From the NCBI RefSeq assembly GCF_000346505.1, contig NZ_ANOH01000275.1:1-52411 (forward strand): a stretch of 52,411 bases of DNA, in the 5' to 3' direction. Both the position numbers and the translations under genes were made by a program. Below, piece after piece: positions 42,505 through 50,700 of the stretch. The DNA comes from Aporhodopirellula sallentina SM41 (GTDB taxonomy: Bacteria > Planctomycetota > Planctomycetia > Pirellulales > Pirellulaceae). A model generated the notes under the pieces. That model saw only the letters and a program-made list of their open reading frames with translations, ran no database searches and had not been told where the DNA came from. How positions within the stretch are numbered: the stretch's first letter is position 1; every line of letters starts with the position of its first letter.

Positions 42505-44052
42505 ATGGACGCGGTGGCACGGATGGCAGGGAAAAGGACACGACGCAAACGCTCGCATCACGACCCGGCAACCGATCTGCTGCCGCTGAGTGATATGCCG
42601 AGCGATCTATCGCTGAGTGATATGCCCAGCAATCTGTCACCTAGCAATCTGTCACCTAGCGGTCCGGCACCGGCGAGAACCTCCGAATCGCCGAACGTGA
42701 CCGATTCAGAGGACGCCGCTTGCGTAGACGCCGTCTCCATCGATACCGCCGACCGGGTTTCCGAAGCCATCCCCTCAGCGAATTACCGCGTGGATCAGCG
42801 GAGCGATCCTGTTCCTGCGGTTTCGCGGTCCATCCGCACTTCCGAAACGTTGATCGAGGGTTTCGGCGGCAACCCGTTTGACCCGTATCACGCCGACCGG
42901 ATCGAGATCGCGGGGTTCAGCGGCCGACCGACCGAGATGATCGGCGGCGAAACACGTCGAGAACTTCGCGACCAAGTTCAATCGTTGTGCCCGCCGGTTC
43001 CGGGCGTGTACGGCATGTTCGACCGATCGGGCGAGTTGATTTATGTCGGCAAAAGCAACTCGCTGCGCAACCGTCTGGCGAGCTACTTCGGCCAATCCGC
43101 ACGCGGCGAGAAAGCCGGCCGAATCATCGAACACACCCGCGCGATCCAGTGGGAAACGCAACCGAGCGATTTCGCCGCACAACTTCGTGAACAATCGTTG
43201 ATCCGTCGTTGGGTCCCGCGGTTCAACGTGCAAGGCGTTCCCGAACGCCAACGACCCGTTTACTTGTGCCTCGGTCGCAAACCCGCCGAGACGTTCTACA
43301 TCGCTTCATCGCCACCCGCGGCATCAGAATGCGTCGCGGTGGAAGGCCCGTTCTTCGGCGCCGGCCGAATGTCGCGTGTCGTCGACGCGTTGAACAAAAC
43401 CTTCCGGCTGCGCGATTGCAGCCAACAAACCGTGTTCCAGTTTTCAGAACAGTTGTCCTTGTTTGACGACTCACCACGGCCGGGTTGTTTGCGATTGGAA
43501 ATCGGCACTTGCCTCGGTCCGTGTGCCGCCGCTTGCAGCCGCCAGGAATACGCGACTCGGGTCAGCGAAGCGGAGAGCTTCCTCGATGGGTTCAACGAAG
43601 AGCCGTTGATCGCCACACAACAGATCATGGAGAACGCGGCGGCAAACCAACAGTATGAGTTAGCCGGCCGGGCGCGTGACACGCTGAAATCACTCAACTA
43701 CGCCCAACGCAAACTCGGCCACCTCGCCGACGCGAGGCAAAAGTACTCGTTCATCTACGCAGCCACCGGGTACGACGGGAAGTCGATTTGGTATTTGATC
43801 CGTCGCGGTGAAGTCATCGATGTCGCCGCGGCCCCCGCCAACGCATCGCAGTACCGCGAAATCAAACCGTTGATGCGAACCTGGGCGTCGCGTTTAACAG
43901 CAGGCAACGGCAAGGTCACGTCCGATCATCCGCACACGGTCTCGGTGGTCGCGGCCTGGTTTCGCAAACACCGACGCGAACTCAAACAATGCTTCGCACC
44001 GGAATCCGCCGGCCGAAAATACAGGCACCTCTCTCGCGTCCCGGTCGGTTAA
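42505..44052 (+). CDS. GIY-YIG/UVR protein, UvrC-like N-terminal half (Cho-like), 515 aa
   Basis: Residues 1-150 are low-complexity, with a 27-bp DNA repeat coding LSDMPSDLS/LSDMPSNLS. The GIY-YIG nuclease spans about 163-245: GVYGMF (167-172), IYVGKSN (179-185), Arg190 in SLRNRLASYF and catalytic Glu229 in AAQLREQSLI. A Cys-containing segment (CLRLEIGTCLGPCAAACS) matches UvrC, and a UVR motif follows near 370-405 (QQIMENAAANQQYELAGRAR). The C-terminal RNase H-like nuclease and helix-hairpin-helix domains of UvrC are absent. E. coli Cho has the same reduced plan and cuts 3' to damage. A role in excision repair is inferred. AGGA lies just before ATG 42505. Confidence 0.9.
   Translation: MDAVARMAGKRTRRKRSHHDPATDLLPLSDMPSDLSLSDMPSNLSPSNLSPSGPAPARTSESPNVTDSEDAACVDAVSIDTADRVSEAIPSANYRVDQRSDPVPAVSRSIRTSETLIEGFGGNPFDPYHADRIEIAGFSGRPTEMIGGETRRELRDQVQSLCPPVPGVYGMFDRSGELIYVGKSNSLRNRLASYFGQSARGEKAGRIIEHTRAIQWETQPSDFAAQLREQSLIRRWVPRFNVQGVPERQRPVYLCLGRKPAETFYIASSPPAASECVAVEGPFFGAGRMSRVVDALNKTFRLRDCSQQTVFQFSEQLSLFDDSPRPGCLRLEIGTCLGPCAAACSRQEYATRVSEAESFLDGFNEEPLIATQQIMENAAANQQYELAGRARDTLKSLNYAQRKLGHLADARQKYSFIYAATGYDGKSIWYLIRRGEVIDVAAAPANASQYREIKPLMRTWASRLTAGNGKVTSDHPHTVSVVAAWFRKHRRELKQCFAPESAGRKYRHLSRVPVG
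42586..42660 (+). repeat. In-frame 27-bp tandem repeat with 15-bp derivative
   Basis: Two 27-bp units start CTGAGTGATATGCC (42586-42612 and 42613-42639), then CCTAGCAATCTGTCA and CCTAGC follow. The repeat keeps the reading frame and lengthens the disordered N-terminus of the GIY-YIG protein. Confidence 0.85.
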
Positions 44053-44471
44053 GACGTTCCCGTTGGGGTGGCCCCCATCGCCTCAAGGCCGCACTCCAAA
44101 AAGCGCACGAACCACGTAGCGACTGTCTTTCCCAGACGGACACCCACGCACTCACCCCGCACTCGTTCAGTCGAAACGAACCCGCCAAAGCCAGTGGCAC
44201 CCTCGGTCTCGGAAGCACCGCGCTACGTGGGGGCGTCTGACAATTCGCCAATCACCAGGTTATGGCAAACACGCTGCCGTTATCGCGGTTGCGTCCGCAG
44301 ATCGCGTTGGGTTTGTACGTCGGATTGTTTGCGTTAAGCCGGATATATCGGATAAAACAGGTAGAAACGGCAACAGAAGGCGACCCAAGCGCCTCGCACG
44401 TGACGTAGACTCACATGTTGCTGTTTCCCACCTTTGCCTGCTTCCTTCCTAGGACCAATCGGATTTTTGGT
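44053..44471. other. Intergenic region with one dispersed hairpin
   Basis: About 420 bp between two genes on the same strand. It carries the repeat at 44111-44146 and, further on, the probable promoter of the metalloprotease gene. Open frames here lack protein-like composition. No terminator with a T-run was found for the GIY-YIG gene. Confidence 0.4.
44111..44146 (-). repeat. TGGAAAG/CTACGTGG hairpin repeat, copy 3
   Basis: Read on the minus strand: TGGGTGTCCGTCTGGGAAAG, then ACAGTCGCTACGTGGT. It aligns with 17811-17844 over its whole length with a few changes. Confidence 0.65.
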
Positions 44472-47400
44472 ATGACTCAAATTCGCCAGCGAATCTCTTG
44501 CTCGCTCGCTCTTCCCGCGTTTCTCGCACTCGCGATGCCACTTGCGGTCGCTGTCGTCGGATCGGCCTCGCCGGTTTCGGCTGCCAGCACGCTGCCCGAG
44601 TTCTCGAAGGTTTCCGAGGGATTCGAAAAAGTAGCGGTCTCGGACCAACAGATCGAAAAAGGGTTGTTCAACGTTTGGAAGCGTGAGAAAGACTCCGCGG
44701 TCATCGGCGAACTGCCAAAAAACTTCAAAGGCAAGAGCTACTTCATCGCGCTGACGCTCAGCAGCGGTGACCGGTATGCCGGTTTGCAATCCGGTGACTG
44801 GGTCGTTCAGTGGCGTCGCTACGATAACCGCCTCGCGTTGATCGCACCGAACCTGGACGTTCGCGCGACCGGCGACGCGGAATCCAAAGCCTCGGTGAAA
44901 CGACTCTTCACCGACCGCGTTTTGCTCGACGTACCCATCCTCGCGATCGGTCCCCAAGGCGGCCCGGTAATCGATCTCGACAGCCTATTGGTGGGCAGTG
45001 CCAGCCGTTTCTTTGGCGGATCGGTTCGTGTCACGAACTCGCGTTTGTATACGATCGAATCGTGCAAGGTCTTCCCTAAAAACGTCGAACTCGCGTTCGA
45101 GGTCGTCGGCAGCGGCGGTCGCCTGCAAACGCTGCACTATTCGTTCAGCGAAGTGCCTCGCAGTTCGTCCGGATTCAAACCACGTTTGGCCGATGAACGT
45201 GTCGGGTACTTCACCACCTCGTTTTCGGACCTCAGCAAGTACGATTCCGATGATACTCGGGTGCGTTACATCAACCGATGGAAGCTCGAAAAACGCGACC
45301 CGAAACTCAAACTCAGCCCACCGAAAGAGCCGATCCGTTTTTACGTCGAACACACCGCCCCGGTGCGCTACCGCCGTTGGATCAAGGCCGGGATCGATTA
45401 CTGGAACAAAGCGTTCGAGAAGATCGGAATCGTTGACGCGATCGTGATCGAATACCAAGACGCCGTCAGTGGCATCCACATGGAGAAGGATCCCGAGGAC
45501 GTTCGTTACAACTTTGTACGTTGGCTCAATAACGACGTTGGTACCGCGATCGGCCCGAGCCGCGTGCATCCCGAAACCGGACAGATTCTCGACGCGGACA
45601 TCATCCTGACCGATGGCTGGATCCGTCACTTCAACTTCAACTACGCCGACTTGATGCCGAACCTCGCAATGGAAGGCGTCAGCGCCGAAACGTTGGCGTG
45701 GCTCGGAACGCATCCGAACTGGGACCCGCGTGTTCGCATGGGTGCTCCAGAAAACGTTCACTCGCTGCGTGCCAAGTACGCTCGCCAAGCCACCCAGCCG
45801 ATGGCCGGTTACAAGATGGCGCAGGCCGACCCCTCGATGCTCGGCGACGATGAGTTCGACGGTTTGATCGGACATGTCAGCCAAAAGAACGGCCTGTGCA
45901 TGGCCGCATCGGGTCGCAGCATGGACCTCGCGATGGCCCGCATGAATTGGGCATTGACCCTCAACGCGGACCTCGAAGCCGAGCGCCAAAAGAAGAAGAA
46001 AGCCGAAGAGGACGAAAAGAAAAAGGATGAAGAATCCGCCGAAGACTCCGACGAGAAGAAGGACGGCGATTCGGATTCAGAAAAAGAGTCTGAGGATAAA
46101 AAAGACGGCGATGCCGACGACGACAAGAAGGATGACAAAGACGACGAGGAGGCAGACGACGAAGACGATGACAAGGAAGACGACTCGGCCAAGAAAGAAG
46201 ACGAAGAGCTTCTCGATGGAATGCCGGAGTGGTTTGTCGGACCATTACTCGCCGATTTGGTCGCTCACGAAGTCGGTCACACACTCGGCCTGCGTCACAA
46301 CTTCAAGGCCTCGTCGCTGTACACGATTGCGGAAATTAACGGCGAAGAAGTGAAGGGCAAAAAACCCTTTGCCTCTTCTGTGATGGACTACATGCCGATC
46401 AATTACCGCTACGAAACCGGCGATGTGCAGGGCGACTACGCGATGATCGACATCGGTCCGTATGACTACTGGGCGATCGAGTACGGCTACACGCTGAAGG
46501 ATTCCGACCTCAAAGATATCGTCAAACGATGCTCCGAACCGGAACTGCAATACGCAACCGACGAGGACACCAGCGGTCCGGACCCTTACGCACGCCGATA
46601 CGACTTCGGCAAAGACCCGCTGGAGTACACGAAGGAACAGTCCAAACTGATCAAACTGTATCGTGACCGTTTGCTCGACAAGTTCGTCAAAGACGGCGAC
46701 AGTTGGGCGAAGGCTCGCCGCGGCTACGAGTTGACGCTCGGCCTGCAAATGCGTTCGGTCAGCATGATGGCAAACTGGATCGGTGGCGCGTTCGTCAACC
46801 GTGACAAGAAGGGCGACCCTGGCGACCGCGTTCCGGTTGAAGTCGTACCGGCGAAAGATCAACGAGACGCGTTGAAGTTCGTGATCGACACGAGTTTCCG
46901 TGACGAAGCCTACGGGTTGAAACCTGAAATCCTCGAACGTCTCGGCGTCGACAAATGGCTCGACGGAGGCGGTCATTCGCGGATGTCAGATGAAGCAACC
47001 TGGCCGATTCACGATCGCGTCTTGGACATGCAAGCGTCGACGTTGACCCTGCTGATGAACCCAACCACGCTGCGTCGGGTTTACGACAATGAACTGCGTT
47101 TACCTGAAGACGAAGACGCGTTGACGCTGCCTGAATTGCTCAACGCAGTCACGACGGCCGTTTGGTCAGAACTCGACAATGCGTGCCCGGAAGGTCGTAA
47201 CGATCGCAAACCGATGATCACATCGCTGCGTCGCAACCTCCAACGGGAACACCTGCAACGTTTGGTCGACCTGATCTTGGAAGATTCACCAGGAACGGCA
47301 GCCTACAGCCCGATCAGTAATTTGGCTCGAATGGAATTGCGGACTCTCGCGGCCGCAATGGAATCGACGCTGAAAAAATGCGAAGGCAAGATGGACGCTT

Positions 47401-47528
47401 ACACGTTGGCTCACCTGAGCGAAAGCAAAGAACGAATCCAACGTGCTCTCGAAGCCGGTTACACCTACGGTGGCAAACAAGCCGGCAACGGGATGATGAT
47501 GTTCATCATGGGCGAGCAAACCGAATAG
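44472..47528 (+). CDS. Large secreted zinc metalloprotease (DUF5117/DUF4953-like), 1018 aa
   Basis: ATG 44472 gives a signal peptide (SCSLALPAFLALAMPLAVAV). The N-terminal region matches the DUF5117-type start (SGDRYAGLQSGDWVVQWRRY; LFTDRVLLDVPILAIGPQGG). The catalytic zinc motif is VAHEVGHTLGLRHNF with His599 and Glu600, in a metzincin-like domain that begins near RFYVEHTAPVRYRRWIKAGI. Residues about 503-580, directly before the active site, are a Lys/Asp/Glu stretch of some 75 residues. A helical C-terminal domain completes the protein. The enzyme probably acts in the periplasm or outside the cell; its substrate is unknown. The upstream in-frame ATG 44415 is rejected because the leader fits 44472. 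A bidirectional terminator follows. Confidence 0.92.
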   Translation: MTQIRQRISCSLALPAFLALAMPLAVAVVGSASPVSAASTLPEFSKVSEGFEKVAVSDQQIEKGLFNVWKREKDSAVIGELPKNFKGKSYFIALTLSSGDRYAGLQSGDWVVQWRRYDNRLALIAPNLDVRATGDAESKASVKRLFTDRVLLDVPILAIGPQGGPVIDLDSLLVGSASRFFGGSVRVTNSRLYTIESCKVFPKNVELAFEVVGSGGRLQTLHYSFSEVPRSSSGFKPRLADERVGYFTTSFSDLSKYDSDDTRVRYINRWKLEKRDPKLKLSPPKEPIRFYVEHTAPVRYRRWIKAGIDYWNKAFEKIGIVDAIVIEYQDAVSGIHMEKDPEDVRYNFVRWLNNDVGTAIGPSRVHPETGQILDADIILTDGWIRHFNFNYADLMPNLAMEGVSAETLAWLGTHPNWDPRVRMGAPENVHSLRAKYARQATQPMAGYKMAQADPSMLGDDEFDGLIGHVSQKNGLCMAASGRSMDLAMARMNWALTLNADLEAERQKKKKAEEDEKKKDEESAEDSDEKKDGDSDSEKESEDKKDGDADDDKKDDKDDEEADDEDDDKEDDSAKKEDEELLDGMPEWFVGPLLADLVAHEVGHTLGLRHNFKASSLYTIAEINGEEVKGKKPFASSVMDYMPINYRYETGDVQGDYAMIDIGPYDYWAIEYGYTLKDSDLKDIVKRCSEPELQYATDEDTSGPDPYARRYDFGKDPLEYTKEQSKLIKLYRDRLLDKFVKDGDSWAKARRGYELTLGLQMRSVSMMANWIGGAFVNRDKKGDPGDRVPVEVVPAKDQRDALKFVIDTSFRDEAYGLKPEILERLGVDKWLDGGGHSRMSDEATWPIHDRVLDMQASTLTLLMNPTTLRRVYDNELRLPEDEDALTLPELLNAVTTAVWSELDNACPEGRNDRKPMITSLRRNLQREHLQRLVDLILEDSPGTAAYSPISNLARMELRTLAAAMESTLKKCEGKMDAYTLAHLSESKERIQRALEAGYTYGGKQAGNGMMMFIMGEQTE

Positions 47529-47559
47529 CCCGCCCCGAGCATACTGACCCTGCAAAAAC

Positions 47560-47592
47560 GCCTCCGGAGTCGCAAGACTTCGGAGGCTTTTT
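47560..47592. terminator. Bidirectional terminator between convergent genes (TTGGC family copy 12)
   Basis: GCCTCCGGAGTC (47560-47571), loop GCAA, GACTTCGGAGGC (47576-47587), with AAAAA before and TTTTT after. It can end both the metalloprotease transcript and the FHA-protein transcript. Its core GGAGTC/GACTTC is the TTGGC-type hairpin with a shortened loop. Confidence 0.9.
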
Positions 47593-47597
47593 CGTAA

Positions 47598-47653
47598 CCG
47601 GAGTCGCGTCGACTTCGGTGTTTCTTACGGAGCCGGAGTCGCCAAGACTTCGG
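47598..47653. repeat. TTGGC-loop hairpin repeats, copies 13 and 14
   Basis: CCGGAGTC, loop GCGTC, GACTTCGG (47598-47618) and CCGGAGTC, loop GCCAA, GACTTCGG (47633-47653). With the terminator at 47560 there are three such units in about 95 bp. Confidence 0.8.
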
Positions 47654-47692
47654 TAGCACGAGGCCGGACGAACTGAACTCTGGCGAGCCCAC

Positions 47693-47760
47693 CTACGAAA
47701 TCTGTCCAGCTACGAAATCTGCCCAGCTACGAAATTTGCCCAGCTACGAAACGCGGCCCA
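47693..47760. repeat. Four tandem 17-bp repeats
   Basis: Units CTACGAAATCTGTCCAG, CTACGAAATCTGCCCAG, CTACGAAATTTGCCCAG and a diverged fourth lie 20 bp downstream of the FHA-gene stop codon. They end a gap that is otherwise filled by hairpins. Confidence 0.9.
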
Positions 47761-47779
47761 CCCCGCCGCTTTCCCCGTC

Positions 47780-50700
47780 CTAGACCGCTTCGGCTTCTTC
47801 TTGCGATTCTTCGTGGCCTTCCGATGGCGTGTCCTTTGATCGCGTGTTCAAGTCGGTTAACAGTGAGTAGCCTTCTTTCACGCAGATCGCGGCAATGATC
47901 AGTGCGGCCACCGCAGCGATCATCTTCAACATCGGCAGGTTCACCAACGCGACCGCTGCGATCCCGCACAGCATGGCGATGCCGGCTTGGCCGAACTTCA
48001 CCATCGCTTGCATCCGCGTCGTGTGACTCTGCGTTTTGTTGCTGCGGGTGATCGCCGAGCGAGCCGACGCGTTGGCGAGTTCACGCATTGCAGACAAATC
48101 GCTGTTGCGTTCCGGTGCCTGCGAACGCGGAACCAATGGAGCGTTCGGGTCCACCTCCGGTTCAGTCACTGGTTCTTCGGCAACTTCGACTGGCGGCATT
48201 TCTTCGGTGACGTGCGTGTCCGCTTTCGGAGCGGGCTCAACCGGTTTGGCCGCAACCGCGGGTGCGTCGCCCGTTTCCGGTTGCCCTTGAACCCGCTGCA
48301 GCAACCGGTTCATGTACGCTTCGATCGAATCATCTTCCGGTTCACCTTCGTCGGCTCCGCCCGCAACCACGGTAGCAGCAGCCGAATCGGCGACAGGCGT
48401 TTCAGCAACGGGAGCTTCAACAACAGGCTCTTCCGCGACGGGCATCTCGGCGGGTGCTGCCAACGACGCGGTAGCTTCGTCGCGATATTGGTCGATGCTA
48501 TCCGCGTACGGAGATTCACTCGAATCGGCATCGTCCGAATCGATCGCCATCGTTTGCGAGAAACCTTCCGACTGCGGTTCGGAGTCGGCTTCTTCCTGGT
48601 CCCAATCGTTGCGACTGTTCCACATCGCGGTGGCGGAAGTGTCCTCGATGGAAGCCGATTCTTCCTCATCGTCATCGATGCTGAGAGCCGGATTCTTTTC
48701 GATCCCGAGATCTCGCATCAACTGATCGGCGAGCGACCCTTCGCCTGCCGCCGGCTCATCCTCCTCCTGCGATTCGAACTGAGCAAACGATTCGCCCTGG
48801 TCGAAACCACTGGCTCCGGCAAAACCCTCGGTGGACTGGTAATCGTCCGCTGTTTCGTACTCGCCGACGGGCTCGGATTGCACAGCCTCGGCAGAGGCTT
48901 GCAACTCACTGTCTTCGAACCGATTGCCCTGAGCCTCACTATCTTGGGCAGGTTCGAACGAAGCAGCCTGCGTCGCCCATTCGCTGGCCGATTCCTCTAC
49001 TCGTTCATCCGTTTCCGGCGAGTCGAAGGTTGGCTCGTGGTACTGTTCGACTTCGTCGCTACGATTCAGGTCGCTACAATCCTGGTCGCCACGTTCCTGC
49101 GGCAGAAGATAAGTCTGCGACTCATCCGGCCACTGCGGCAAATCCTCCGCGACCGGTTCGTCCGCAACAGCGTTGACTTCCTCGGCGGCGGGCTCTTCGT
49201 CCGCGACGCTGTTCATTTCGGCTGCGACGCTGGGTTCTTCGCTCCCGCCCCAAACAGGTTCGGCGTTCATCTCAGGAGCAGGCACATCTTCAGCGAACGC
49301 TTCGTTGGTCGCTTCCTCTGACGCAGATGGCTCGGCGATGTTTTCCTCTTCGACGACATTGCCTGTTCCCGCGACAACATCCTCATCTTCAATCAGAACG
49401 CTGTTCCAACCTGGGGCTTCGATGGCACTCGGTTCCACATCTGTTTCGGCTGCCGGTGCGTCGTCCGACTCAGTGGTCGTCGCGAGCATGCTGAGCGAAG
49501 GTGCTTCCTCATCAACTGAATCGGAATCGGATTCAGGTTCGATGGAGGAATAGGTTGGCCAGACATCTTCGTCTTCCATCGACTCCGGTGTGCTGACGCC
49601 GTTGTCATCAACGGTTTCAAACGAAGTCTCGATCGCGGTCGGCTGATCCGCGACAAAGTGCGAACTCGTTTCCGGCTCGGTTTCGATGTTGTCGATAGCC
49701 GAGACCGGTGCGTCGGTTTCGGGTTGCTCGGTCTCAGGTTGCCCGGCTTCAGGTTGTTCAGTTTCAAAAGCTGTCGATGCAGCGACCTCAGGCGTCTCAG
49801 CCGAATCCTCGACACTCCACTGAGGCGCGTCCTCTTCATTGGCGACGCTGCTGGCGTCGAGGTTACTGGCCTCGAGGTTACTGGCCTTGACGCTACTGGC
49901 CTCAACATCGTTCTCCGTGATGTTGTCTTCGGCGACGTCCAGACCGCCGCCGACCAAGCCGAGTTTCGGCGTAGTCGTTGGTTGCTCCGGTGCGCCGGGT
50001 GCCCCGATGATCTCACGCGTCTGTTGTTCGAGGAATTCGATCCGATCCAACGTGTCGTCGTGATCGCGGTTGGAACGATCAAACAGCTCGCGAGAGTCCT
50101 TGGCGTCCTTCAACGCATCGTCACGTTGGCGACGAAGTTCGTCTTGTTCACGGATCGCGAGGTCGCGTTCGGCTTGCATCGCCTTCAGCTCTTCCATCGC
50201 CGATTCGAGTTTCGCTTCGGCGGCCTGGCGCGCCGACTCGGCTTCGTCGCGAACCCGTACCGCTTGCTCGCACTTTTGACGAGCGTCGGCGAGATGCGTT
50301 TGCGCTTCCTGGTAGCGACGTTCGGCTTGCTCTTGTTGCAGAGCCCACTGTTCGCGAGTCCGCTCGGCACTTTCGCGATCCTGGCCGGCCCGTTGTTTGA
50401 ACGAGAGCAAATCGTCGCGTTCGGCGATCAGTGCGTTGCGCTCCGCAGCGGCATCGTCACGTTCCTGACGTGCCTGAACGACTTCGTTGCGTGCGGCTTC
50501 GAGATCACGGCGAGCGGCCTCGCATTCGATCTTCGCGGCATCGCATTCCCCACGAGCGATCTCACATTCTCGCACGGCAGTTTCGCGTTCGGCGCGAGCC
50601 TCATCCCGTTCGGCATGGGCACCGGTGAGTTGTTCGACGAGTCGATCGTTCTCTTCCCGCAGTTTCGACAACTGAGCCTGAGCACCGGCGAGGTCGACCG

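Noticed and set aside
47987-49321. Plus-strand open frame of 444 codons
   Set aside because: Antisense to the acidic part of the FHA protein; Arg/Phe-rich composition is the complement of Glu/Ala-rich coding.
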